Shown one piece after another: positions 50,701-62,652 of a DNA stretch of 64,000 nt (positions are counted from its first letter, which is position 1; every line of letters starts with the position of its first letter). Source of the stretch: Branchiostoma floridae (Eukaryota; Chordata; Leptocardii; Amphioxiformes; Branchiostomatidae); assembly GCF_000003815.2 (NCBI RefSeq), contig NC_049991.1, positions 15,642,202-15,706,201 of the forward strand, read 5' to 3'. A model generated the notes under the pieces. The model was not told where the DNA came from, did no database searches, and worked only from the letters and a program-made list of their open reading frames with translations. Position numbers and translations under genes: made by a program.

Positions 50701-51668
50701 GCAGATTTGAGATGGACTTGGATGTGGGAGATCAGGAGGACAAACCAGATAACAAGGTATGACAAATCCTCACTACTCACCTACTCTTATGTAATAAATA
50801 TAAGATAAATCAAGCGACTGGATATATTCTCTTCAAGGCGACATGTTTCAGACAGCAATCACTATCTTTCATGAGTGACGTAATGCTCTACCTGGATGTT
50901 AACCATTATCAATGCACATACAAATGTACTCTTGTGCTTCATACCCAGAACATCATCATCATCATCTCGGGTGAGTTGCCCAGACCAAGTCCACCCTCAC
51001 TTTCCCTCTCTTAGCCAGACCTCTGCAGTCATAAGAATAGAGTCTTGCAGCAGTTGTAAACGTATGAAAGGCCTGTGGTTTGTACCAGACATCTCATGTT
51101 GTAGTGGGTAGTGCGACTGCAAGATGGGGCCAGATATGGAACCACAGGGTCAACATTCCTTGTGGGCAAGTCATCCTTGAGTCAGTCTGGTATCCATCTT
51201 ATTCTGGCTCCAGTTTGCACCTCTGATCGCTTCTCTGTAGAGAAGACTGACACCCCTTGATGCTTAAATATTTGGTCCTTCCCACCTGCCTTTTCTTGAG
51301 AATCCAATATTTCTCAGAAGCAGTGAAACGGGGATCAAACTTTTGAATGGGTAGTCTATTTGGTGAGCAAGTGATCAGACAGCAAACTGGAGGTGGAATA
51401 TGGTTGATAACAGGCTAATCATCCTTTCCTTGAGTCACCAATATAAAACAAAGCCAGCCCAACATGACCAATATACTTTATGTTTTCTATTTGATTTGTC
51501 CCTTTGAAATGCCTTTTGTAACTGCCATCAAACATGTTGGACCAAAGACAATGTGGAATTTTGTACGTCCATGCTGGCATGTGATTTAACAATTCTCTCT
51601 CTTTCCCAATGTAGGTGACAGTGGCAGTGTCAGCTCTGGTGGAACCCAAACTGGTACAGGACAAGTGA
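47721..51668 (+). CDS. COIL: Coilin (p80), Cajal body scaffold
   Basis: Coilin scaffolds Cajal bodies, where snRNPs mature. Seven exons in phase, 47721-47962, 48224-49379, 49735-49866, 50256-50303, 50446-50521, 50683-50756 and 51615-51668, give 593 residues (human 576). Residues 1-80 are the N-terminal self-association domain (VRLRFEQTPP, WLLVDMDSCRLVADLEFLIK, LPPTEKIAVVRDGDVIR). Exon 2 is a disordered, Lys- and Ser-rich middle with basic clusters (DRKRKKPKIN) and long Ser/Asp runs of the CK2-site type. The C-terminus is the atypical Tudor-like domain, from DYDAFPPLHGPPRVGDRIAY through VTGYDPATGDLEVEM to VEPKLVQDK. No RG-rich box, which binds SMN in human coilin, is seen. Confidence 0.95.
49955..50204. 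mobile_element. TAGCC-type Mutator-like MITE(s) in a coilin intron
   Basis: From 49955, TAGCCCGGGTACCATCCTAT and the following bases fold back on 50030-50069 (GGTAGAAATAGGATGGTACC, then CAAGCTA). An inner stem GCTACCCTAAAA / TTTTAGGGTAGC is also present. A second right-type terminus, GGATGGTACCCAGGCTA, ends at 50204, so there are two elements or one nested in another. No clear target duplication was found. Confidence 0.6.
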
Positions 51669-52381
51669 GAAACAAGCTACCGGATAGATGCAGTCTTCTA
51701 GTGTAGTTCTATAGTAGCATATTTCACCAAGGATTCAAATTCATTGGAGTGTATGATGAATAATTAAAGAAGATATCTGTAATATATAGTTTGTAAGGGA
51801 GAACACTTTGTGTTAGCCTTGCACTAATTTAGCTTTTTCTCTGACATTTAAGTACATTACGCAAGTTCACCTTCATCCACGGGGTGACCTATATCCATTG
51901 TATTTAAAAACATGGTATTTGGGGATGTCAAGCCATCAGAGTTACAGTAGTTTGAAAATAGCTGCAATATTTTGAAAATATTGCAATTTGAAACCACCCT
52001 CCTGTCACTTAATATCCCTTAATACCCTGTTTTTAGAAACAATTTATATAGGTTACCCTGCGGTGATCTAGTGTTACATTGAGCAGTTTCTCCACAGTAT
52101 TATGGACACTGGTATTGGACGGAAACCACCCTTCTATTGTCAGATGTATCATTTCCTTTTGAACCTCTAACATGTTAAGTTATTTGGGTGCCAATGAAAT
52201 TATGTGTTGTATACAGTATACCACATGAAGGATGCTACAGGATAAAATTTCATTTTCCCGTTTCCAACTTTCATAAACAGATTTGCTGAAATTGTATTTC
52301 TGATTTCTTTTGTGCTTTCTGTGATAACGTACTTATTGTTTGAAAAATTGCTTCATTTACAACTGTTTAGGCAAATGTACC

Positions 52382-52387
52382 AATAAA
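52382..52387 (+). terminator. Candidate coilin polyadenylation signal
   Basis: AATAAA about 715 bases after the coilin stop. The sequence becomes GC-richer beyond it, consistent with the end of a 3' UTR. Confidence 0.4.
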
Positions 52388-55300
52388 ATTACATGCATTC
52401 TGAAAAACATCCATAACTTTGAGTGTATTTGTCGATACATGTATTTTTATTGAAAGGAGGCAACCCATGCCTGTAGCAGAATACAACTTTTTAGATCTAC
52501 TATCCAGCTAGGCAATGACGTGGAAAGTGTAGCACTTCATGCCACAAGTGACTTTTAGATGTCACTGCGAGATTCATTTAGCGTTGCGCTGGTACCCCGT
52601 GACATAAGACCACGCGCTCTATGGTGTAGTTTTAAGCAGGTGCTGGTAGTTCAGCACCAGGGACAGGCCTGACTTTACCGGCGGTAACATGTCCATTTAC
52701 AGCCGCGTCTCATCCAGACGTAACGATCACGTCCCCTCGGGCGATACCCGCTACAACATTTCTGATTCCGACTGCAACTTGCACCTTCGCGTATTCAGGG
52801 AACTCGGGGAATTTCTCGTAAAACATTAATTGACGGCTCAGCTTGCGGAAGGATCACGGCGGTCAACTCAGCACCCGGGCTCGCGTTACGGGAAGACAAA
52901 GCGGTGGTTCGCGGGGGGTCATTCCCAGACGCGCCGCTGGGAGGGGCCGCGCGCATCGCACACATTCCCCGGGGATGAAAAAATGACCATCCTTGAAATA
53001 TGACTTCTCTCTGGTCTATCCTAGATACTTTGTACCACACTTCCAACGTAAATCATCCCGGGTTGAAGGGATCGCTTCCCCTCGTGATGTGACCTTGACA
53101 AGGCTGTTTTTCCTTGTAGGGTATGGCAAGCCTATCACGTAATTACAGAACATTGGCCTTTATGACCCCCAATACCTTAATGCTAATATTTTTGCTATGC
53201 ACCGTTCCAGTGATCCCACGCACTAGATTCTGTGGCTAAAATTGGCGCTGGCGCCGAGCGGTAGTAAGCTATGCCGTGCTGGGAGATTTCTGCCATTTTT
53301 CGCGCTCTCCGGATTGCCCGGGCAAGAGGCACGGGGATAGTCGTTTGAAAACAAGCCCGACTTTTCGCAAATCTTTACTTTTGCATAACTTCAGGAATGA
53401 TACACATTCATGACGTTGAAATATGCGTTTTGACCCAGATTAAAAGACAGTGGACGACGGTAGTTCGTGTACGTCCTAGTTGTTGGATGTCGACGTCACG
53501 GGATATACGTGTACGTGCACGAACTGAGTTGGTAAGAACGTGTTTGTCTGCGCTGTAATCGGTCATATATGCCCGCTGTAACACAATCCCCATGTCGGTA
53601 CAGGATAACTGTGTGGCACCACCACCTCTAACCGCGCTGTTTCTTCAAGTTAGCGGACTTGTCCTGACCTCTACTAATGTGGGAATTCCCGCAATGCCGA
53701 CTCCGTGTAGGGGGTACAAATCGTCGTGCCGTCGGCTCCTCCTGGATTTTGTGAGAGGGGAAAGCCGCGGCCAAGAATGTATCAATTCCGGTCGTCTTTC
53801 TGTCAGCGCGTGACACACATAACTGACATGGATACAGGGCCCTAATACGCGGCGGTGCGGGCCGCTGGGAGGAGGCAGACGGCGGCAAGGCGTTACGCGG
53901 TCTCCCGGTGTCGCCTGCCGCCCCAGACGACCGACACCGACTAACCCCAGCCAACCCCAGAAGGGCAAATATGTCGCAAATGCTGTTCATATCAGCTTCC
54001 GCCACACTTAGATACACGGCACAAACTCCGCGTGGAAACTACATCAGACCTATCGGAGTCCGACCAAATTAGAAACGAGGTTTGTTCATTGATCTGTTTG
54101 CTGACACCGCCGACTCGTCGCGAGGAAAGACATGTTGACATAGCTGAAATAGTAACAGGAAGACTGGCATAGACCGGCGGCCACCCCGCGGTATGGGCCC
54201 GACCCAGCCTAGCTGTGATTTAGGAGGACAATGACACGCTATCCATCTGTACGGACATCCTCCTCGCCTTCAGGAACAAGTGCGAAAACTTTGTCCTCCT
54301 TTATTTGCATATAGACATGACGTAATTAAGCCTTGCTAGGATAAAACATTACAGTTAAAATACCACCCCGCGGTATGGGCCCGACCCAGCCTAGTGTGAT
54401 TTAGGAGGACAATGACACGCTATCCATCTGTACGGACATCCTCCTCGCCTTCAGGAACAAGTGCGAAAACTTCGTACTCCTTCATTTGCATACACGCATG
54501 ACGTCATGAATCCTTGCTAGGATAGAACATATGTACAGTTCTTCCCAGATGTTATCAATGCCATTGTCAATGCTACACCTGTCTCATAGTGTGCCAAATC
54601 GCACGATAAACAAGCCTGAATAACCCCGATGTCCAATTTCACTTCGACAAAACTTAGAGACATTTGTCTTTGTGATTTATGTTGGAAGTGACAAATGCGC
54701 GTACCTAATTACAGTTCTGTACGTTGGACAGCATTGATTGATCATGAGCTCCAATATAAGATGGAGAAATATAAGTCAAACCGTTAGCTGTTATTTCGTG
54801 TGTAATACACGAAGTAGTACAAGAAGAGTGATCTCTGTCCTAATTGCTGAAGTTCTGAGATCACTGGGACAAATTTTCTTTAAAAATAACATTGCGGGAC
54901 AAATATCTGCACCAAGGCCATGTGATGTACCGCCCCGTTACATGATCGTCGTCTCGCGCTCCCGACAACAGGTAAAACATGCCAGCAATGCTGAATAATG
55001 ACCGGTTCATGTTCAGGGTGAGCGCACCACCCACACAACAGCGGGCAGCGTGCGTCCCTTAAACATGGGGACCGGCACCTGTCAGTGATATCCCACCGGG
55101 GAGGGAGGATGGGGTCAGGCAGGGGAGATGTGTGCCCGGCTGCAACACGATCTGGTCAGACCGCCAAGATCAGCCAAGCGGAAGTATTTGGTAATAGCCG
55201 CCAGTAAGCAAACGTCGTGTGGACTTATCGACTAGGACTTACAGCGTAAGCCTCCAGATCTATTACTTCAGTATAACGCAAGTGTTTCTGAGCGGAACAG

Positions 55301-56665
55301 AAGTCAAAACTTTCGTCGGAATCATATGGAGAAGTTTACACTTGATGTTTATGTTTTCTGGTCAGTACACAAGAATGGTTGTGTGATACAGTTTTTAGGG
55401 AGTGTGGTTTGGTTGCACCACTATCGGTGGATCTGTTGGGTGTTCACGTCTTCTCATCAAGACAAACAGACCTTGATTACGGCCGCATTTCTCAGTGGCC
55501 GAAGTATTGCTCTTATGGAGGATGGTGGTACCGTTCCAAGTTGGGAGGAGGCGAAAGACCAATAATCTACAATGCGAAGGCCACCAACGCCACAAAATAA
55601 CTGTAAAAAGTTTAAGCAATCCCTACACTTTGCTTGTACACCGTCTTCCCTATTTTCGCAAGTATGTTAACTCCAGAACTTGGCTTTGCTTCTTGTGTGC
55701 TGTGAAGAGGCAAATGTACGGACGAGGAGAAATATGAATAGTTAAAGTACAAGACACCAGAAAGGCCACGTGTTTTTGCACTCCACTGGTGTATTTATTT
55801 GTATAGGAGAAATCCTGGCATTTGTGTGGCTCCAAAGGCGGGTGCTGGTAAGAGACCCCTGAACATATTTTGACTAGACCCGATGTCGCTCCCCTCCCCG
55901 GGACCCCAGTGTTGTGTACATAACGCAGTGTGGCGATATTTCCACAGGAATATTCTTTCTGGCGCGTGCCCGTATTTGTCTACGCTTTCCTGGTAACAAC
56001 CAGATACACGTTGTTGGTGCCATTGATCATAGGACTCCTGGCTGTATGTTATGCGGATGGCCGCTGGCACTTGCTCGTGTTCTCTCGGTCGGGATCCGGA
56101 CGTCTGTGCGCGACCCACTGCTTCGATATGGAAGATGCGTCAATAAGACCGACGAAAACAAACTTTGCCGCCGTTTGACCATTTTTAGAATACCACACAT
56201 CAAGGGGACCCTCTTCAAGCTGTGAGTCAGAATGACGTTGGGGCGCCACTGGCCAGGAAAGGGCACCCCATAGGGCTAGCGGCCGGGCAGCAGACCAGTC
56301 AGGACAGCCGGCCCGTAGAGACGCACCCGTGGCCTTCGCGTCTTCGGGGCTAGACTCGGCGCCGCTTCCTGAACTACTTCCGTTGTCAGAGTGACGTGAG
56401 AGGATTTCGAGTGTATCTGAGAGGTAGATGGTCTGAAACGTCGCGCCAAACGTTCCCTGGCGACAGAACCGAGGTCAGGAGAGGAAAAGGAGATTGGGAA
56501 AGAGAGGGAGAGAGAAGGACCGTCCTAGAGCAGCTGGGATTATGACGTTACGTTGTTGAGGAGAGATAGATCTGATGCACCTTCCATTCGGCGAGTGCAC
56601 CATAACAGAACTCGAGCGTGCTGCAGGAATATTACCCCTGACAATACCGCCTGTAGCATTGAGCC
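52388..56665. other. Noggin upstream region, non-coding
   Basis: No supported gene. It is GC-richer than the DNA to its left and contains the tandem duplication at 54181-54540. It ends in the 5' UTR and promoter of noggin. Overlapping short open frames at 55.3-56.3 kb lack motifs in any frame. Confidence 0.5.
54181..54540. repeat. Tandem duplication upstream of noggin, period 181-182 bp
   Basis: CCACCCCGCGGTATGGGCCC starts at 54181 and again at 54363, with about 95% identity over the first 130 bases. Each copy holds an octamer ATTTGCAT (54303-54310, 54484-54491) followed 7 bases later by a CRE-type site: TGACGTAA at 54318 and TGACGTCA at 54499. The motif spacing is kept between copies. It lies about 2.1 kb before the noggin start and may be a duplicated enhancer module; that role is inferred. 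Confidence 0.85.
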
Positions 56666-57337
56666 ATGGATGCTTGGGTGCGCCTGTTTCTGCTAGCAGG
56701 ATCATTCCTGATATGTTCACCAGCGGCCTTCGGTCAGCCGTTTCTACACCTCCGGCCGAGGCCTTCGGACGATCTGCCCGTCCTGGACCTTATTGAACCA
56801 CCGAACTCTGAGTTTGACCCCAAGGAGGCGGACTTGGACGTGCAGATCCTTCGCAAGCTCCTGGGAAGACAGTACGATCCGTATTACATGTCCATAGAGC
56901 ACCCCGACCCGGCCATGCTCCATGCTAACTGTACGTTGAACGGAGAGTCGAACGAAGGGAACCGGTGTAAGCCGCCTGGCCCCAAGCCGCGCTGGATAGA
57001 CGACCTGGACGTCGGCACCTTTCCCAGCGGACGTAAGGTGAAGCTGTCCAGGAAATCGCGGAGAAAATTCAAGATGTGGATGTGGTCCCTGACGCACTGC
57101 CCCGTGGTGCACTCCTGGAAGGACCTGGGCGTGCGGTTCTGGCCGAGATGGGTGAAGGAGGGGCGCTGCTCCACCGGGCGATCCTGCTCCTTCCCGCCCG
57201 GCATGACCTGCAGGCCCTCGCGGTCCGTCATGAAAACATTCCTCCGCTTTCACTGCCAGGGCTGGGGAAAGCAGCACAACTGCAACTGGATCAAGATCCA
57301 CTACCCTCTCATCGCGGAGTGTAGCTGCTCCTGTTAG
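56666..57337 (+). CDS. NOG: Noggin, secreted BMP antagonist
   Basis: A single exon encodes 223 residues (human 232). Residues 1-23 are a signal peptide. Next comes the conserved N-terminal clip (FLHLRPRPSDDLPVLDLIEP, then FDPKE) that blocks BMP receptor sites. Residues 123-136 are a basic, heparan-sulfate-binding-like stretch (RKVKLSRKSRRKFK). The cystine-knot domain starts near MWMWSLTHCPVV and carries nine Cys in the vertebrate order (CPVV, GRCSTGRSC, MTC, FHC, HNC, ECSCSC end). The middle region replaces the vertebrate Gly-rich loop and holds a sequon N88-C-T and two extra cysteines, C89 and C101. Noggin genes are intronless in vertebrates too. The start codon is chosen by the signal peptide. 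Confidence 0.98.
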   Translation: MDAWVRLFLLAGSFLICSPAAFGQPFLHLRPRPSDDLPVLDLIEPPNSEFDPKEADLDVQILRKLLGRQYDPYYMSIEHPDPAMLHANCTLNGESNEGNRCKPPGPKPRWIDDLDVGTFPSGRKVKLSRKSRRKFKMWMWSLTHCPVVHSWKDLGVRFWPRWVKEGRCSTGRSCSFPPGMTCRPSRSVMKTFLRFHCQGWGKQHNCNWIKIHYPLIAECSCSC

Positions 57338-60300
57338 CACCTGATCACAGCGATAACCACGGAGGCACCTGCTGGGACTATGACTATGTGGCCCGGTTTT
57401 CGGACGGATTTCTTGAACAGAACGTCTCCAAGGAACGGGGTAGAACTCGCTCTGCGTGACAACGCGCCGCGTCGAGGTGAAGACGACGTACTGACATTAT
57501 TTTTGTATGTTTATTTGAAACATATCTATATATATTGTTCCGAAGTGTATATACGAGCTGACTGGAACGGTGATGTTAATATGGAGTTCGTATTGTCACA
57601 CGTGTTCCTTCCGTATCGGGAGTCGGACGATTCGTAAGGATCTAGGTAGGACTAAGAACTAACCTTTCTTTTTTACATGAGCAACATCGCATGTTTGTAC
57701 CGAAGAAATTGCAAATCTTAAAATCACTAAGATGTTAGTCCGGAAGTCCAGCAATAGCTGGGAGGAAGGGTAAGAGTAACGGATGAGGTACCGCCTCACT
57801 GTCAGGATTTGGCAAATGAAATGTGGAAGCAAATGAATCTGGGCTGTCTTGCTACTCATTACTCTGTGCGTTGTTTTATTTCTCCTTCTTGTTATTATCA
57901 TTGAAAGGGCAAGGCTTATAATCGCCTATAGAAAAAACAGGTCATGCCATAATATGATATTGACGTTACTGCGTTCAACCCGCCCACAAAATTAAAGTAC
58001 TTCGTAGATTCTTCTGACATGACCTCTGATGACCCCTTCCCGGATCTTCCCAAAGCCTGCATTTCCTTATCTTGCGGGAGGATTAATCCCAGTTTTCGGC
58101 AGCTCCTGCTACATTTCGTGTCCAACAAATTTGCGGCATGTGTCGGCATGTCCCCGAGGCCTTGCCTCCAGAAAACCGTCCAGACCTGACCCCAGCCCCG
58201 GCTAATGATACCGCCGCGAGCCCCAACTCTCCGGATGGCTCTGCGTCAGCCGATATGAGCCGGGGCTTATGTTTCCTTGAACTTGGGTGTGCCGAACTGG
58301 GAAAGGCCGCGGTAATACTAGCGTAGTCCGCAAACCTAATGTGCTTAAGTGTTCTCTACTGTGATAGATATCCCCTTATAAATAGCCCCTAGTTAGTGTT
58401 TGGTGAATGTGCGGTATGCGAATTCCATTAAGAACATGGTCACGCGTTAATCCTGGGACTGCGTTTCTCCGTTCGGTAGGAACTTTGTTGCTCCTTCAGG
58501 GCCTTTTCCGCTACAAAACATCTCTGGCTCCAGGCCACCCAGGTTCGAATCCTAGAAAGGTCACGCCGACAAATTCAGGGTGATTGTTACGGCTATTAGT
58601 AAGAGGAGCCGCCGAGCCCGGCACCTATCGACACAGATCGGTACTCTTCAAGCTTGTCGGGTTTCCAAGTTCGCAGATTCGTGAAGCTCTCTTTACGTAC
58701 ATCAAGTGTTTTTGAATGGGCGGAACGTCTCAAAACCGAACCGCTACTTACTTTGAGGATAAATCTGAAATGTCAGGTCAGCTGAGATATTTGTACGGCA
58801 CTTCACAGAGAAAGGAACGTATTAGTTGGTTTTGGGGATAGATGCATGGAGAGAGTGTTTGCAAAACAGTACATCGGAACGCGGGCGGTCGTTCCAAGCA
58901 CAGAAGTCGGCGCGCACAGTTTGTATTTTCTTCAATTAGCGGGTAGATCGTTTTCACGCTCCCTGGACCCCACCGAGCTGTGTTTGTATCCCTTTCGACA
59001 TATGAGGAAAACAGCATTTCCGCTCCCGATTTTTATCCGGGGATAGGTGATAGGGAATGTTCGTCACAGGTTACCGCCCACTTTCCTTACGACTTCTAAT
59101 CCTTAGATTGTGTTGACTTTGTGGGGGATCGCAGCGGAAAAGGTGGATAGGCGGAAAAGCAAAAGTAAAGAAGAATCGTCGTTTGACATTTGTGTTTCTG
59201 CGCCACATGTCCGCAGTACAACATGTGGGTAATGGCACAGGCAAGTACGACCAAACACACACGTGTGTATTGTCGGGTAGGGGAACTGTATGTATGTATA
59301 CATACTGAGACGGGCGCTAATGACTTTTCCGGCCAAGTTTTGTCTTGGGGCGATTAAGAAGCAAATTGGTGCCAAAGTGGCCGGGTATCGGTTACAGGCG
59401 GATGTCCCCGACACCACTTTCACCCCGCAAAACTTCGGAGCATCCGCGGGCTTGGCATGCCTCAGAAGTTTTCTGAAAATAATCATCAAGCCGTCCGGTG
59501 CTCGGTGATTTGACAAACAAGTGCCCCCGGCCCATCACTCATCCCGGGCCATCACAGTGTCGCCACGGAGGCGCCCCACAAGACTGGGGAGAGCAAATAG
59601 CAGGAAGGTGACAAGAACGGGCGCAGGAGGCGAGCACAACCAACTTGTCAGGAGGATTGGAAGCTTCCTTTTCAACCAGAACGGTTCGGTCTCCGTGCTT
59701 TGGCTATCCTTAGGTTTCTCTACAGCTTTTCGGCGCCAACAAAAAAGTTTATCGTACGCCAGTGTTGATCCTGTGTGCGTTGATATCCTTCCATTCCTGG
59801 CTGCCGCTGTTGATCGCCGTTTTCCCTGTTCTCAGACTCCGAAGTCGCTGCCAGAGTTAATGTTGACTCCTTGTGGCCTTCCATGTCTTAACCGCTGCCA
59901 GCACACAGAGACAAACGTACATAAACTACTCAGTCTACATCGCACCATGTCAGCGACCTGCGATGTTTACTTTACATCTACGGGTGATAATGATGCTGTC
60001 AATCACGGCCAACCGACGACAAGGGCATGGCAAGGTGGGTCTTGGACGGGGCCGACATTTCTTGGCAACGCCTCGAGGGCAGGGACAATCTAGCGACTGA
60101 TCAGTTCTGTCTCAACCTTCACGCGAGTTGCAAACATCACAAGGAAGGCTTGAAATGAAACAAAAAGGCTTTTAATAACTTTAAAAGGGGATTGTCAAAG
60201 ATTCAATGTCGCTACGGGTTTGCGTCTTCCTAATGACTGTTTATGTAACCATGCTTTGGCAATGAGAACGTTTCCGAATATAAATCCGCCCCATGGGTGG

Positions 60301-60930
60301 GTATCAATTACCTACAATACTCGATGAGACTGACTTATACTCATACAGTACCTGCTAAATAAGGCCTCATCTCTAGTCTATGATTGGTAAGTGTCACGAC
60401 AAAGAGAAGATATAAGCGGTGAACCATAAAATGAAAACATCTTTGCAACACCAGTTTAAGGGTCAATAAATATCGTAACCCACCAGTACTGAAGCAAACT
60501 CGGGATGACCGTATGGACATGGCACCAGCCGATGTGCCAAATCAAGGAGGAAAAGATGAAGGGTGCATCTGGGAGATAGTTTGGTATATAAGCCCAATAA
60601 ATAAAGTATGAATCACTTGCGAACGTTTGGTTTCGAATCACTGTCGCTTACCACTTAGCCGAGTGATTCTGATTTTTCAATATGCAGCCATATATTCAAC
60701 GGTTCTTTTCTATGAAAGGCTCTAAAGATATTATTTGAAACGTACCCAAAATCATTCATGGTTTGTTCGGCTCTCCTGTAATCAAATTCCAAAAGCAACT
60801 GATTTGATTATGAAGGGTTCTTACCGAGGATATGCTGATATCAGGGCATAAAACTGTCTTTCATCCTCAGCCGCCAAGCCACGTAGTGAATCGAACAGAA
60901 ATGGAACGGACTTTATTTGCAAAGGATATC
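57338..60930. other. Noggin 3' flank, no gene seen
   Basis: This is 3' UTR and intergenic DNA. An ATTAAA at 57991-57996 is the first weak polyadenylation-like hexamer I noticed. The longest open frame (59521-60093) has no ATG near its start, no motif and no splice support. A B-box-like GGTTCGAATCC at 58541 has no matching tRNA fold. Confidence 0.45.
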
Positions 60931-60938
60931 CATCCGCC

Positions 60939-61054
60939 GTCCATAGCAACGCCGTTGCTAAGGACACCATTTTCCCGCGCCAGGGGGATGAAATTTCATC
61001 CGAGTTTGACAGCGAATTGCATCATCATGTGCGGCCTCTTCGGCGAAAATGGCG
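60939..61054 (+). promoter_or_regulatory. Promoter-like cluster: paired RFX-type sites, E2F site, first exon and donor
   Basis: GTCCATAGCAAC (60939-60950) and GTTGCTAAGGAC (60954-60965) are near-perfect inverses and resemble RFX X-box halves. TTTTCCCGCGCC follows at 60970, containing the E2F consensus TTTCCCGC. At 61048 AAAATGGCG, a YY1-like and good start-codon context, runs directly into a donor, GTAAGT, at 61055. An ATG at 61027 is in another possible frame (MCGLFGENG). The gene it would serve must lie to the right and is not identified. Confidence 0.4.
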
Positions 61055-62190
61055 GTAAGTCCGGATGTGTTTTTCATGTGCTCTCTGTACAACTCATTTC
61101 CGTCGGGTTTACAGCGATTTTAGCAAAGTTTCATGGTTTAATTCAGGACACAGCGAAATCAGCAAAATGGCCGCCCCATGAAAAGCAAATTTTAGACAAT
61201 TTTCAGATTGTGGGCAAACACTTTACGCCCTTTCGTTGGTCTGAAATGAATACTGAGTTAGAGTTGTTGAACATTCCTTCATATCTCACTGGAATATCTT
61301 GTTGGTTTGAAATCTGGGTAGGTTTGAATTTTCATGTCTGCTGGGGCCACTTTTTCAGTGTGTTTTTTTACCGAAATGTGAGGGTCCGTACTTTTCGTAA
61401 TGCCGAGTACTATAGTTTGTTTACTGAATCACTGAGGCCGATGTGTTTTATTTCTTGTATCCTCCTTTGTACGATATATTTGTCGTCGGACGTGATAGAT
61501 TTACCACCATCTGCCTAATTGAGAGCTTAACAGATTGCATTGGGAGAAATTTATCAGTGAAAATAGGCTATATTGTAAAATTAATAGCGCAGTTCTTGAG
61601 AATATCTTCCTCGATTTCAATGTGTTACGATGAAAATTTCCCGCCAAAATAGTGGCAAGTCTGATGTTGTCATGCAGATTTTTGAAGACAAACAAACAAT
61701 GCATAGTAACGCTGGTGCGTCACCAAGGGTAGTACGTAGTGTGATTAGATTTGCCACATGAACGCAAGTTCACGTCACAATTAAGATGTAACGTTAGCAA
61801 TGATCTAGACTGAATTAAAAATGGGTGCTGCTCAATTCTTATAATGCCATATCATATACAACAACTGCATAATATTCATCCACATTAATGTGGGCTTGCA
61901 CTGGAAGAAGAAGATATATGCAAATTATAATGCAATGTGTATATTATTATACCATTGCCACTCCCCAGTAGGATTGTCATTTTTCAGAAATGATTTTGAA
62001 AGTAATTTTCTATGATTCCATTTGCTTGTAACGTTAGATTCCAGTACCAAGGTGTTGGCTTTTTTTTTTAACTGCGGACGTGTGGACACAATCAGTATTG
62101 GCACTTAGGATATGATATTGGCATTATCTAGAATTAATTTCATTTAAGAAAAAGAATAATAAGTAAACAAAACTTTATCTCTTGTTTCAG
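61055..62190. other. AT-rich stretch, possible intron
   Basis: Begins with a donor (GTAAGT) and ends with a good acceptor (ATCTCTTGTTTCAG) before 62191. I see no gene in it. Confidence 0.35.
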
Positions 62191-62652
62191 ATCATCCTTG
62201 CCTTCACTGACTCTATCTGTAAGTATGTCTCCAACCATGCCACCTTCTCTTCTGACATTTTGTTTTCCCTTAATGCGCACCCTGGAGCTTCCGTATATGA
62301 TTTGACTTCTGACATCTCTCGTCACCCTTTTGTTGAGCCTGACCTGGTGTTCTTGCATGCGGGGACTAACTGTCTTCCCATGCACCGTCCACTCAGCCGG
62401 ACTCTTGATGATTTCAGTTACCTTATTTCTGTTACCAAGTCTCGCTTCCCGTCAGCCTCTGTTGTCATCTCTAGCATCCTGCCTAGGTTTGACTCTGAGG
62501 TCTATGACAGGAGGCGCTCTGAGTTGAACTTTCATTTGCTTCGCCTATGTTCTCGCCAGGGTGTGTTTTTCCTTGACAATGGTAGCCGGGCTCACCGGGC
62601 CATGTTTTCTGTTGATGGTTTACATTTGAGTAGAGCACGGTACTCTCCTATG
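62191..62652 (+). CDS. SGNH/GDSL-hydrolase-like domain, probably transposable-element derived (partial)
   Basis: An acceptor (CTCTTGTTTCAG) precedes 62191 and the frame is open to the gap at 62653. SGNH-family blocks are visible in order: an FTDSI segment in place of the GDS nucleophile block (Ser at 62212), DLVFLHAGTN as the block with the GTN turn, VVISSILPR, and DGLHLS near the end giving the Asp and His of the catalytic pair. Such esterase-like domains are known in ORF1 proteins of CR1-like LINEs and other repeats of invertebrate genomes. The usual Gly before Asp-Ser is Thr here. Whether this is an element's gene or a host gene cannot be told from the window. Confidence 0.6.

Noticed and set aside
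55326-56266. Several overlapping open frames in both directions before noggin
   Set aside because: Many frames open at once in GC-richer DNA with no motif. One (55379-55600) has a Trp/Tyr-rich end but nothing I can assign.
58541-58551. B-box-like GGTTCGAATCC
   Set aside because: No A box or acceptor stem at the right distance.
59521-60093. 190-codon plus-strand open frame after noggin
   Set aside because: No ATG at its start, no recognisable domain, ordinary composition for GC-richer intergenic DNA.
60629-60666. tRNA-like boxes on the minus strand (CGGCTAAGTGGTAAGCG, then GATTCGAAACC)
   Set aside because: The boxes are too close together for a tRNA and no cloverleaf forms. It is possibly a SINE fragment.
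61027-61054. Reading MCGLFGENG as the start of a class II glutamine amidotransferase (MCGIF-type)
   Set aside because: Only the first few residues agree and no continuation was found after the donor. Chance is the simpler explanation.
60832-61518. 228-codon plus-strand open frame
   Set aside because: It has no ATG at its start, spans the promoter-like cluster and a strong donor, and shows no motif or domain.
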